NCBI RefSeq assembly: GCF_032362555.1
Contig: NC_083522.1
Coordinates: forward strand, 3,202,001 to 3,266,000
DNA: 64,000 nucleotides
Source: Amyelois transitella
Taxonomy: Eukaryota; Arthropoda; Insecta; Lepidoptera; Pyralidae
Direction of reading: 5' to 3'
A program made the position numbers and the translations under genes. Position 1 is the stretch's first letter. Each line of letters starts with the position of its first letter. The notes under the pieces were generated by a model, which was not told the origin of the DNA, searched no databases, and worked only from the letters and a program-made list of their open reading frames with translations. Of this stretch, positions 54,201-64,000 are shown in pieces.

Positions 54201-57200
54201 AAAAATGGTAAGCATACTTTTAAGTTTTCAATAAAACTATGATTCTCTGGTGGAATGGTCTGGATTGCCGTTGTTATTTGAGAGACATAATTTAATTTTT
54301 ACCATGTAAAGTATAATCATAGTTGAAATAAAAAAGACAGACACAAATATAATAGTGATTTGCTGGTTACCTTGGCACTGGGTCTGGCTCGAACTTATCC
54401 GGCGTATACGACTTGGAGAACAGTTGCATGCCGATAACAGCAAATATGTATATAACTATCACTAACACGAACGTCAAATTACCAAGAGCACCGATTGTCG
54501 ATATTATAATACTCAATAACACTTTCATTGTAGTCCATGACTGAGCTAATTTTAACACTCGCAACTGTAAAGAAACATATAATAATTATATACCACAAAA
54601 ATGCTAGTTAAAACTTCTTAATCAAGAAATATGATGGAATAAGCATTGCTTACCAAACGAAGGCCTCGTAATACGGATAGGCCATCAACGAGCTCAAATA
54701 TAAGATCTAAAAGGCTGGCCGATACTATAATCAAATCGAATATATTCCAACCACAGGCGAAAAAGTCTTTACTCATCGCCATCACCTTCATCATACATTC
54801 TAAAGTAAATATTGACGTGAACACCTAGAAAATTAAAAAATAATTGAAATACTCATAAGAGGACTGCACGCAAATTCAGGTGGATAAGTTAAGAATGGTC
54901 TTACCTTATTTCCTATATCTAAGGCCTGTCTAACGTTCTCGCTCATTCCATGATGCTCTAATGCCAGGAAGAGTGTATTGAGAACGATACAAGTTGTTAT
55001 AAACAACTCGAACAGTGGGTCTTTAACGATCCCATACAAGCAGTTTTGAAACTGGAGCCAGCCCTCATAATCAATGCAGCAAGTAACGCAGCATTCGCAG
55101 TTCCTGTCCACAAGTTCATCTGCGATAAAATTTAAGGACACATCAAAATAAATAAACAAGTCGACAATCAACACTCAAAAGACAACATCATATTGAAAAC
55201 AGAAGAAGGAAAAACCGAAATAAGAGATCAGAACAGCAAAAGCATAGTAAAGCGTACTGAAATATTTTCTTTACGAAGCTTAAGTTTGTAAATTTGTATA
55301 ACTGCATTATTAATTACATTGTTATATTAAAATTCATGCAATTGAAGCAAAACATAGGGGATTAAGAAAATATGCAGGAAAATGCACGGTTAAATTTAGT
55401 AATGCCAATTAAAATACCTTAGTGTGTTCAAAGTGCAATTTGACAGTAAAGTCGAATTGTGATTGTAATTTTGATCCCAATAGTGAAATCGCATAGAAGT
55501 TTAGTAAAACATGAAAAGTGTAAAAGAATGTTAAGGGATAGACTTAAATGCGATTCCGTAAGGCGATGATACGACAACAAGTCAACCAATCGCACCCTGC
55601 AGTCTTCCTGTCGGGAACAGGGGTGGACTGGGGGGAAGAAGCGTTGGCTTTCGTGTTACTAACCTGTGAAGTAAGTGCAATTTTGCTCGAAATTGCCCAT
55701 ATGAGTTTTGTGCGTGGCTGCCAATAAACTGAGCTCATTAATTTTCGTCGTCTCCGCTTGCGGGAGGTCGGGCGCGCGCTTGTATGGCCAGTCCGCCCCT
55801 GACGATATTAATGAGGGTAGAAGCGAGATTGCAACAGTGTTGTATCAAAATGCCCAATGGATTGTCAACCCATTGGAAAGTGAAGCTACTAGTGAATGTA
55901 ACCAGCCATCAGCAACGACCATTTCAATTTCAAATGTTTTAAACTTACAGTTATAATTATTTGAGAGAAATGACCGTTTCTAGAAACAGCAGTTTATTTA
56001 TAGTAATTGCAAAATGTTATTGCAGTATCTACAATTCTGACAGTTTAACGTAAAATAATATTTCAATTCAATTCTAGGTTCCTTAATAACGTCCATCTTG
56101 TTAGGAAAAATATTGTAATCATGAGTTTTAACGATACATAAACTATCAGAATTTGGTGTTAAAAATTTAATAATAAACCTTACATAATACTGTGAAATCC
56201 AAAGAAAATATCATCTGTTTGCAAATGCAAATTGAAACAGAATCATTATTAGATGTTTGGAGGAAAAATATAAACTATCTAAAGTTCTGTATTGCCATAA
56301 TTCTAGAATTTTCAATTTTATAAAAGAATTTTGAAAAAGTAGAAAATTTGCAAAGAATGCAAGCACTGAAGATTGGAATAGATAGACGTCCTAAAAAGTG
56401 TCTTGTTTTTACAGTTAAAATACGAAGAAATCATGCAGTTATTAGTAGCCAATGTCATACTCATACTATTGAGTTCTAATCTACGCTTTAGATGTTAATC
56501 GATCATGTTTAGACCATGATAATGTTCCTATTTTTAGCTTTCTGTATTTGCGAAGCATTTCATTCATTGAAAAAGTGGCAGCCTCGTTCGTTTTGTGTTT
56601 ATCGTTCGTGCTTTCTGTGTTGAAGCCGTGCTAATCAAATTTATCGTGTGACGCGACCAAATTGTCAACTGTTTCCTCTTTTTATGTAAGACTATTATGT
56701 TTGGTAGCATTACACGGATTTTGTGACGTAAGCTGTGCATTGAGTGTTATAAATGAGTTTTACCTAGGACCACGATCTGATTGAGGTAGTCTGGGTTCAG
56801 TGGATACTTCTCCTGGATGCTGCTCTTCTGAGATTTCTTCGGTTTATCTTGTGGCTTTTCCTGCTTTTCTTGTTTCGTTACACTTTTTGGCTTTATTGTC
56901 AGAGTTTGACTTTCTTGTAGCTGTTGAAAATTTTATACATATGTAAACTGATAATATCTGTTGGGTCTGTTCTATAAGAATTTTTTTTGTCTAGTATTTA
57001 TTTTTCTTAAAGGCCAAGGTTGATAAACTGACACTACTCTTTAACTCGTTCGTTACTTATTGATCTTAACAGTTTACACACAGTTATTACTCGTGGTTGT
57101 AGGGCAAAAATTGGTAAAAAAGATCTGTAATTACCTGCTGAATCTGAGGCATCGGCGTTGGCATTGGCGTCGGCTGCTGGTGTCCCAACAGCGGCACGTG

Positions 57201-58258
57201 ATGTCTTCTGGGATGGTGCGGGTGCGGAGCTTGGTCGTCAGACGTGTGCTCACCGTCGTCGTGGTCATCCACCACTCCGGAATCGTCCAGAGACGACTCT
57301 CGGTTGTTGCTGTGATCGCTCAGTTGACGACCGGCAGCGCTCAGAGCACCGCGACCTAGAACATTTATTCAATCAGAATTCTTTTTCCTTACAAGAGGTT
57401 TTATCTAGATTCAGTTTGTGACTTTATTTTTTTTTATTCTACCTTTCGAGATATCAGATAAGAACTTTTCACCGATCATAACTTTTGGAGAAGTAATCAA
57501 TACTTCAATTATTTGCTTAAATGTTATTTATTCGCTCCATGGACAAAGTCTAAGAATAAAAGGAAACAGTCTAACAATAAGGAAAGCTTCGGATGTTAAT
57601 ATATTTTTAAATTACTAAGTTTTGCCTTGATTGCTTTTCTGGAGTTATTCCCAGTTGCGTCCTTCCTGTGAACTAGTCCATGGTCCTTGAATTACTATTA
57701 CCACAGAATTATTTATAGTTACTATTACTTTGCATGGAATTCATATCAAGGTATATGTATAAATAATTGAAATGAAGTACAATTCTACGTAATTACACCA
57801 GTCATTTCTTGCCATTATAAATTGTTACACGCGTATAAAATAAAGTATCCTCATACGGTGAGCAAACCTGCATATTGAGTGTAACAATGATTCAGTGTGG
57901 GTAATGTTCTCTTGCAAAGGTTGCGGAGATCAGGCGAGAGTTGCTTCATGTAAAAACATATACTCAATCCAGGATCATGTTCAAAGGTGTACCCTGCGCT
58001 TCTTTGAAGAGAGGTGAGGATGTATTCGCCTGTCTTACGCCAGAAAACTTGCTGTTCTTCTTTCTTCAGGTTAAATTCTCACCTCTTTGGAAAGCCGAGG
58101 AAGACTTGCTATTATACTCGTATAATAAGTAAGGGTTGCATTTACCTAAGGCATTGTCTGGATGCAGGGTGTGGGGCGGCGGAGGGGGCTGCGGTGGCAG
58201 CGGGAGGGGGGGCGACGCACTCGGTGTCACCGACCGCGACCGGGAACGCGATCTCGAC
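45286..58258 (-). CDS. NaCP60E: NaV2/DSC1-type voltage-gated cation channel, 5' part outside window
   Basis: Twenty exons are visible: 58258-58146, 57355-57135, 56920-56764 (I-II linker); 55119-54905, 54824-54654, 54564-54371, 53896-53665 (domain II); 53527-53256, 53072-52834, 52578-52284 (II-III linker); 52198-51883, 51662-51387, 50938-50642 (domain III); 50252-49964, 49724-49531, 48601-48399, 48085-47813 (domain IV); 47641-47282, 47047-46825, 45594-45286 (C-tail). Phases agree throughout, about 1615 residues. The last acceptor could instead be before 45543. Pore residues: domain II CGEWIEP (E), domain [13 protein letters not shown] (E), domain IV TSAGWND (A). E in domain III instead of K distinguishes DSC1/NaV2 from para. 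S4 segments carry regular Arg/Lys ([31 protein letters not shown]). The inactivation loop reads [12 protein letters not shown]. The tail has an IQ-like [11 protein letters not shown]. These channels carry a slow, Ca-permeable depolarising current in insect neurons. Domain I must lie beyond the right edge. Confidence 0.93.
54015..54170 (-). pseudogene. decayed duplicate of the domain II pore exon in the upstream intron
   Basis: This stretch matches 53794-54011 (5' half of exon 53896-53665 plus adjoining intron) after several deletions. Shared words include GGCTTGC-CGGCCCGCAT (one change), CACACAATATC, CATGAACGAGTGGAAGA, AAAGTTCCA or GAAGTTCCA, GAGACCATTGAA and TTAAAATAAA. The copy has lost the pore codons and its splice context, so it is not a usable alternative exon. 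A tandem duplication followed by decay explains it. Confidence 0.75.
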
Positions 58259-58259
58259 C

Positions 58260-58928
58260 TGAAATATGATGAGAGCATAACATTCTGAAGGTTTTTCATT
58301 AAAACATAATATATCAATATTATATTTTAGTACCCTGTTGTACCTTAAGGCTATTTGTAAGAACATTACTGGCAAACGATTTCCATTTTATTTGTCACGC
58401 ACCGAATTTTTTACATGATTGTAACCTGAAATATATTGATTGATCGTTCAAAAGTTTTAAGTACCCTTAGTTTAAAGTATTTCGCTTTTGTTTTTCATTT
58501 CGAAAAAAATAGTGGCAGCTGCTTCTCTTCCTGCCCAGATTGTAAAATTCAATGACACTAAAACTACATTCGTGAATAAACAGCGTTGAAAATTATATTT
58601 ATTTTTCTATATTTCAAATGCCATTCATTTGCAACTCAAATTTACGGCGAGTATCTTTCATTCATTCCACTTTTCTCCACGCTACCTTTAACACAAATAC
58701 AATATACATTTCTGTAAAAGATTTCCAAGACGTGAAGAAAAGATTCTATCTATTGAATAGAATTCACTAGATGACGGGCGCTGATAAAAGAGGTATTGTT
58801 GTTCTGTGATCAGACGATTTAACATTACATTACATTACAATATAATATAATATTTCTTACAATTCATATGTTCTTTCTCTGGTTAATGTTAGTTTTAGGA
58901 TTTTGAAAGGAGATACTATTTCGACCCT
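58260..58928. other. intron sequence, nothing further seen
   Basis: Intron upstream of the first visible channel exon. About 58820-58855 is a run of CATTA and ATAAT repeats. No exon with a matching phase was found. Confidence 0.5.
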
Positions 58929-59300
58929 GTCTATGTCTGGGGATCCTCTTCATTCGCCTATTTTTTTTTAGACTATTATGGATTCGCATAATTGTTTTCG
59001 CATAATATGTTTTGGCATAGTACTTCTATCGCATAGTAATATTTTCGCCTACTACTTTTTAGGCACAATACTCTATTGGAATATTCTGTGTTGGAATAAT
59101 TTGTTTTAGACTAATGCACATTATTCATATTATTCTTAGGACTATTCATTATTTGTCATAATTTAATTGTCATAATTGTCATTTGAATAAAACACAGTTT
59201 CAAAGTTATCATGATATATTATTATTTCAATCATTTAATATTTTACATATTATTAAATTTAAATATATATCATGCAATATATATTTATTAATGTATCCAT

Positions 59301-61089
59301 TCATTTGAGGTTTAGATTACTGGCTATGGCTTTTAGGAAATCAATTTTACTTGTATAATCATTTTTCTGACTAATAATTATGTCAATACGCTTCAGTTTA
59401 TCGCTGTATTTCTTCTTTTTTTTAGGTGGTGCTATTCCGAGTTGCCTCTTTTCAATTTCTGTGATTTGGTGTGTTATCTCTTGGGTAATCTTTCTTGCTA
59501 AATAATAAAACTGGGGATGGTGTTTCCCCACGAAATGTGCGAATCGGTTATGCCATGCTTCGGCGTGATTTTGTGTCCTGGGTATATCTTCTTGGGTTAG
59601 TTGGTGTGTACTCCATATTGCCGGTGGAAATTGTGGCGGAGAAGTTGAAGTACCCCACACATAATATTGTTCAAACCACGTCGCTATTGGTTCTGGAAGA
59701 AAAAATACGTATCAAATTACACCATATACGTACGTCAAATACCTACCTACAGCACAACTTTTTAACGTTTAGGTTAGCGAGGAGCGAAGCGACGAGCGTG
59801 GCTAGGTGGACATGAACCCCCCGCACGAGCCGAGCGAGCGAAGCGAGCGTGCCGCGGTAGCGGCCGGCGAGTGCCAGAACCGACTTTAATAAGGCGTTCC
59901 CAACTCGGACAAAACTAAACTATGTAGGCATACAATCATTTACCTGTTGGTGATGTTTTTGTTATTTTCCATTCGTCAAAGTATATTGGTATATCTGACT
60001 CTTCCAAAAATGCCAAAGCATACAAACATTTAATTTCCAATGCAAATGATTCATTGTTTCCATATAGTTTTTGAAGACCATTCTTTTGTATTTTGCGATA
60101 AATTATTTGACCAAGATGAAAGTTACATCCTTTTATCGTAGTATTTTCGAAAACTTGTCTGGCACACGTATGTGCAGTTTTTTCGAAGTCCATCATAATG
60201 TATTTTGGTGATAGTAGTAAATTGTTTTTCTCGCAGTATTCTACAAGTAATGTAAATAATATGCTATATGTATTTTTGTCCTTGTTGGTACATAATGCGA
60301 ATACACAAGGAAATGTTTCTGAAAATATACACCCGTGTATGGTATATAGTTGTTGGAATATCTTCGGTACTACCTTAAATGTTCCATCCATAATTATGTA
60401 CTTAGACTTGCATAACAACGTAATTAGTTTCTTTGATGTGAATATTATTATTCTTCTATCATTATCATACTTTTTATCTATTATTATTATATTGTTAGGG
60501 ATATTATGATCTTCTGCGGTTTCTGGAATACAGTATTCTTTATTTAATTCAAAGTGTATATCTGTTGGTTCGGTTATCGAAACTGTTCGTTTTCTCTGTC
60601 TGTATATTGTTTGTTTTAAATTAACTTTATTTGGTAGATTAGCCAACACTAATGGAGTGGTCATAGATTCGCATTCGGATATAATATGTATTGGCTTCTT
60701 ATCAGGATTTAATAATGCGTTTTCTTTAATTTTGTTACGGGCGCATTGAACCTACAACATGAACAATAACATTACTTAATTAGGTACATAGGATTAGGGT
60801 TAGTACGAGTATATACCGTAATAGATCGTAATTAATAGACCACTAACCTTTTCTCTTAGTGCATCAGGCTCGTGATTGTGGGTTTTTATCTGGATATGAT
60901 TTCATGATTTTGTGCATCATTTAATTTGGTTAGGAGTCGAACGTTGCACTTGTAATTATCGTTGCGGCGTAGTTCACACACCCAGTAGAATTTATTGTTT
61001 TCCTCCCGGTTTTTTTCGTATATGAAACCATTGTGGTTTAATTTGAAACCTCCTTTGTTTGTCCTCAATATACGCACTTGATTTTCCAT
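59301..61089 (-). CDS. MULE transposase with FLYWCH finger, three exons, one frame break
   Basis: Predicted exons 61089-60848, 60751-59944 and 59692-59301, all GT-AG. The N-terminus is a FLYWCH-type zinc finger (GFIYEKNREENNKFYWVC, then C and a paired His). The middle is the MULE DDE transposase: YIIMDGTFKVVPKIFQQLY (first Asp), YIMMDFEKTA (second Asp) and GCNFHLGQIIYRKIQ (the conserved CNFHLGQ), followed by the third-exon block with TQNHAEAWHNRF carrying the terminal Glu. A one-base shift near 60890-60897 separates QNHEIIS from KTHNHEPDALREK at the end of the finger; otherwise the frames are open. The element is therefore nearly intact and may have been active recently. The 251-nt second intron has an unusually GC-rich block. 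Confidence 0.85.
59771..59880. repeat. GC-rich block inside the transposase intron
   Basis: Contains GCGAGGAGCGAAGCGACGAG and CGAGCGAGCGAAGCGAGCG, overlapping short repeats of GAGCG/GAAGCG, in a host region that is about one-third GC. Origin unknown. Confidence 0.6.
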
Positions 61090-61588
61090 TTTTAAACAAT
61101 TTTTTTAGTCATACACAACAATTAATAACACTTGTCTATACTACAATTGACAACACTGTTTCATTCATTATTAATAAAAAATAATTGCATTTTACCCACA
61201 TATAATAACGCCTAGCACCTGTTTAATAGCAACTTTTCAATGTGTCATTTTATGCATTGCGCATTATTTATAACAAGGATAATACTTTTATGGATTTTGG
61301 AATGATGCTTATTTATTATTATGCTTTTAACTATTTATGTTACTTGATATTAGAAGTTTCAATGGATATGGTTTTTGTATTTGTGCTTTTTGTATTTATG
61401 CTTTAAAAATTATGCCTAATGATTACAATGCGTATTGATGTTTCTGCGTAAAACTACGATGCGTAACTATATTAGGACAAATATTTATATGCAATCCAAT
61501 AGAGAACCGTCTATGTCTGCTGTCTGCCTGCAATAAGTTCATGTGGTGAAATACATTTCAGGCCGTGTGGTTTTTAGTATTACGAGTA

Positions 61589-63110
61589 GGGTAAGTCCGG
61601 GGTAGTTGGCCATAGTTTTTTCTTAGCTCTACTAGAAATCAAATACTTATATTTTTATAATTATATTTATTTTTTATTAAACTTTAAAGAATCAACTTTG
61701 ATTTTACAAACATAAAAGTAACAACTTCTAATGAGAACACCTTACTAATTAAAGTTTTTTTTAAAATCACAAGTGGCCATCTCTCCCGAGGTGTCCGGGT
61801 GTGATGGCCAAGGCATTAGAGGTAAGATGGCCATAACTCAATTCTAGGCTTATAATTACTTTTTGGTCTCATTTTTACTTTTAAGTCTTCTTTTCTCTTC
61901 GCCACATCTGGAGCACTTCAGTTGTGGCGGTTTCAAATGCAGTACAGTGTTCGTGAACCCAAAACTGGTACACTGTACATTGAAGCCAGTCTTCGATGAG
62001 AAGTGTTTCGTAGTAGTTCTCACCACATCCACGACAGTTGTCTTTTTGTCTAACTTTCTGTTTTTATTCTTATCTGACAATATTTTTAATTGAATATCGT
62101 CACTATTATCAGATAATATTCGAATGGCTTTTCTTTTTACACATTGAACAGTACCTACCTTTTCTTGTCTCTTCCTTTTCCTTCTTTATTTTGACACATT
62201 TTCTTACGTTTTCCTTTTTTTGACTTTTTTCTGCAGCATTTTTTCTAGTTTTGATGTGTTCTTCTGATGTCAATAGTGTTCCAACTTGCTTTGCTCGTTT
62301 ACGCATTTCAATCAATTTTTGTGGAATAGGTGATATATCCTGTAAAATTCGAGATGGGGTGTAATCTGGATGTGTTGTGTGTGTGAGTGCTCGGATGTGA
62401 AAGATTAGACGTCTTGGCAGTTCTTACGAAGATTTTTGATCTTTTAGAACTGATTACAGGGCCATGGTATGTTTCACTTCTTGATTCATGAGAACACCCT
62501 GGTGCAGGTTCCTTTTCATTGTCCACAGCAGATGCACATTGGGATTGCTCTTGTGTAGCAGAAGTATTCGTTGAGACACTAGATTCTTGAATAAATGCGT
62601 AATCTGGCACCGCTTCTGGGTTGAGAGGATACACTCCAGTTGATAAACATCATTTCTGTACCATGGCAATAGTGCTAATTACAGTCGGTATATGATGGCC
62701 ATATGGCTATCATACACCGATTACAATTGGCCATCTCTCCTTCTTTTCCGTGCAAGATGGCCACAACTAAAACTAAAACAATTCATGACACGAAACAAAT
62801 AATTTTGAGGTAATAACTTCGCATTGTTTGTATACTTTGCAACAAATACAAATATCACCATTATTTTCAGAAACTGACACCACAGTTGTATAAAACAATT
62901 GACATCAAAATAATATTCACAGTAGTCGAAAGAAAAAACAAAGGATTTACTTACTTTTTCTTTTTTTTTCGCCAAATCTTTTGCCATACCGTTGCTCTCA
63001 CGGACGACGCGCAGCGAACTATACGATTAACAGTGACATCTAGTCAACGAGTCCCTGAAATATTTCCATAGGCCATCTCTCCCCTATGGCCATCTACCCC
63101 GGACTTACCC
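61589..63110 (-). mobile_element. pogo-like Tc1/mariner element, internally deleted
   Basis: Terminal inverted repeats GGGTAAGTCCGGGGTAG (61589 on, and complement ending 63110) continue through TGGCCATAG with one mismatch. TA flanks both ends (61587-61588 and 63111-63112). Subterminal regions repeat ATGGCCAT words. Minus-strand pieces resemble the tail of pogo/Tigger-type transposases: SRILQDISPIPQKLIEMRKR at about 62295-62355, a Ser/Thr-rich stretch before it, a Lys/Glu-rich stretch after it, and LKCSRCGEEKRRLKSK near 61880. A possible N-terminus MAKDLAKKKEKVSK is at about 62985-62945. The catalytic DDE core is absent, so it is non-autonomous. The family call rests on TIR, TA and the tail only. 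Confidence 0.75.
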
Positions 63111-63224
63111 TAATACTTACGAACTTTCTTTCTCTTCCTGAATATCGTAAAAGGCGAGAAAGCAGGTTCTTTAATTGCGCACAAACGATAATCTTAGCTT
63201 AGTTCCCCAGTGAAATGGGTCAAG

Positions 63225-63340
63225 AGGAGCCCGGGGTATGCCTTCGACCATGGATCCTTGATTGGGTGAGTCAGGTTTTAACACGAAGCGACTCCCATCT
63301 GACCTCCGCAACCTTTGCAGGGCAACCTGTATTGGCCCGA
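63225..63340 (+). repeat. dispersed GAGGAGCCCGGGG-family repeat
   Basis: GAGGAGCCCGGGGTATGCC, GATTGGGTGAGTCAGG, ACACGAAGCGACTCCCATCT and GACCTCCGCAACCTTTGCAG. It is the best-preserved of the three copies in its first 100 bp. Confidence 0.8.
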
Positions 63341-64000
63341 ATAACTAACTCGACTTGGTTTCGATTGTACATTCAATAATTCTTACATAATATGAATATT
63401 ATTATGATTTCTGTGGTGATTCAACATTTCTCTAAACCATCCAACTTAACGATGCCTTCCAGTTTTCTGATTTGTCTAAGGAGTACATACATAAGGTCAC
63501 GTCTATATCCCTTCTAAGGAGTAGGTATATCTTCTTAATAAGCATGCGTGTATAATATGTGTCCATTGAAATCAGAAAAATAAGTCCTAATATTCAAATT
63601 TCTATGTGCCAGTCAAATTTCCTTTTTATATATGTAAGTATTGATTGATTATACATATTATAAACGTATTCACAATGCTCAACCAACGGAAAAAATTTCA
63701 ACAGCGAATAAATGGCGTTGTTTCACTTTGTTTACCAAGTAATAATTTACAAAGGCGTTTGTAAACACGACCACGTTATACACGTGTATCGTATTTATTG
63801 AGCATTCAAAAATATTATAGCTACATAAAAGATAAGTGTCTTAATTTTTATTTTTAATACACAGTCATGAATTTTAAATAACAAGATATTTTCATTAGAT
63901 TCTTTCAGGGCTACAACTGTCATTATTTCGCTGAATGTCTAAATCATGAGCTGAACGTGACTTTTCTTGAATTTTGGCTCAGTTTACCTCGTAAAGGACA
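63340..64000. other. no gene seen at right edge; repeat fragments
   Basis: Short pieces of the dispersed unit occur at about 63486-63530 (GGTCACGTCTATATCCC, reverse) and from about 63930 to the end (GCTGAACGTGACTTTTCTTG, forward, cut by the window edge). No channel exon is visible. Confidence 0.55.

Larger units (their letters stand above)
58940..61508 (-). mobile_element. Phantom-like MULE DNA transposon
   Basis: The 11-bp word GTCTATGTCTG at 58929-58939 and 61509-61519 flanks the element as a target duplication. The termini, GGGATCCTCTTCATTCGCC on the left and, in complement, GGTTCTCTATTGGATTGC on the right, are an imperfect inverted pair. Subterminal regions are rich in GCATAAT and GCATAGT words, at 58980-59110 and 61380-61500. 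It codes one transposase on the minus strand. It lies in the channel intron, 80 bp from the next transposon. Confidence 0.8.

Noticed and set aside
55544-55740. Possible alternative channel exon with acceptor TTGGCAG and donor GTTAGT
   Set aside because: The phase of the neighbouring exons already agrees, and the translation does not resemble the known linker.
1-64000. CRISPR array, bacterial operons, rRNA or retroviral/LTR sequences
   Set aside because: No regularly spaced repeats, no long terminal repeat pairs with gag-pol or envelope-like frames, and no rRNA segments were recognised.

Overview
The window is nuclear DNA from an insect, almost certainly a moth or butterfly. It is AT-rich, its genes carry short GT-AG introns, and it is strewn with repeat types familiar from lepidopteran genomes: RTE and CR1/L2-group LINE pieces, a tRNA-headed SINE, and dispersed units ending in (TACA)n. 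No retrovirus, LTR element or Polinton was recognised.

Left part (1-24 kb). Repeat-rich DNA surrounds a cluster of four related intron-containing genes for secreted, Pro/Val-rich, cysteine-free, strongly acidic proteins: 8530-9300 (+), 11869-12609 (+), 14220-15098 (-) and 20435-21328 (-). All four share a signal peptide, a central LVQIILNINQ-type block and a VITLPE-LN C-terminus. Each also has the same 5' layout: TATAAAA, a start site 32-33 nt later, a 25-27 nt untranslated exon 1, and a leader intron whose acceptor lies 5-10 nt before the ATG. In the fourth gene a 1445-bp hAT-like element with an 8-bp target duplication sits in that intron. A CR1/L2-group LINE (1690-3838), an RTE LINE with a perfect 13-bp target duplication (6395-7563) and a retroposed 109-nt unknown RNA (20126-20277) are also here.

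Middle part (24-41.5 kb). This holds three conserved housekeeping genes and a nested one. They are mitoribosomal protein mS37/CHCHD1 (24818-25192, +), a 15-exon Ibtk orthologue (ankyrin, RCC1 and two BTB domains; 38231 down to 26113, -), an intronless tetraspanin inside Ibtk intron 3 on the same strand (36298 down to 35273), and the complex I subunit NDUFS4 in three exons (40031-41344, +), head-to-head with Ibtk.

Right part (41.5-64 kb). A four-domain voltage-gated cation channel of the NaV2/DSC1 type runs on the minus strand, with 20 exons visible from 58258 to 45286. Domain I and the N-terminus lie beyond the right edge. The domain II, III and IV selectivity residues read E-E-A, which separates it from the para sodium channel. 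A 3.6-kb repeat-poor AT-rich tract after its stop may be its 3' UTR. An intron carries a decayed duplicate of the domain II pore exon. The 5'-most visible intron holds two DNA transposons: a Phantom-like MULE with a FLYWCH finger and three-exon transposase (58940-61508), and an internally deleted pogo-like element flanked by TA (61589-63110).

The conserved genes work in unrelated pathways (mitochondrial translation, respiration, ubiquitin-ligase adaptor, membrane organisation, neuronal excitability). Exon limits were read by eye from splice consensus and reading-frame phase; every junction listed for Ibtk, NDUFS4 and the channel keeps the frame.
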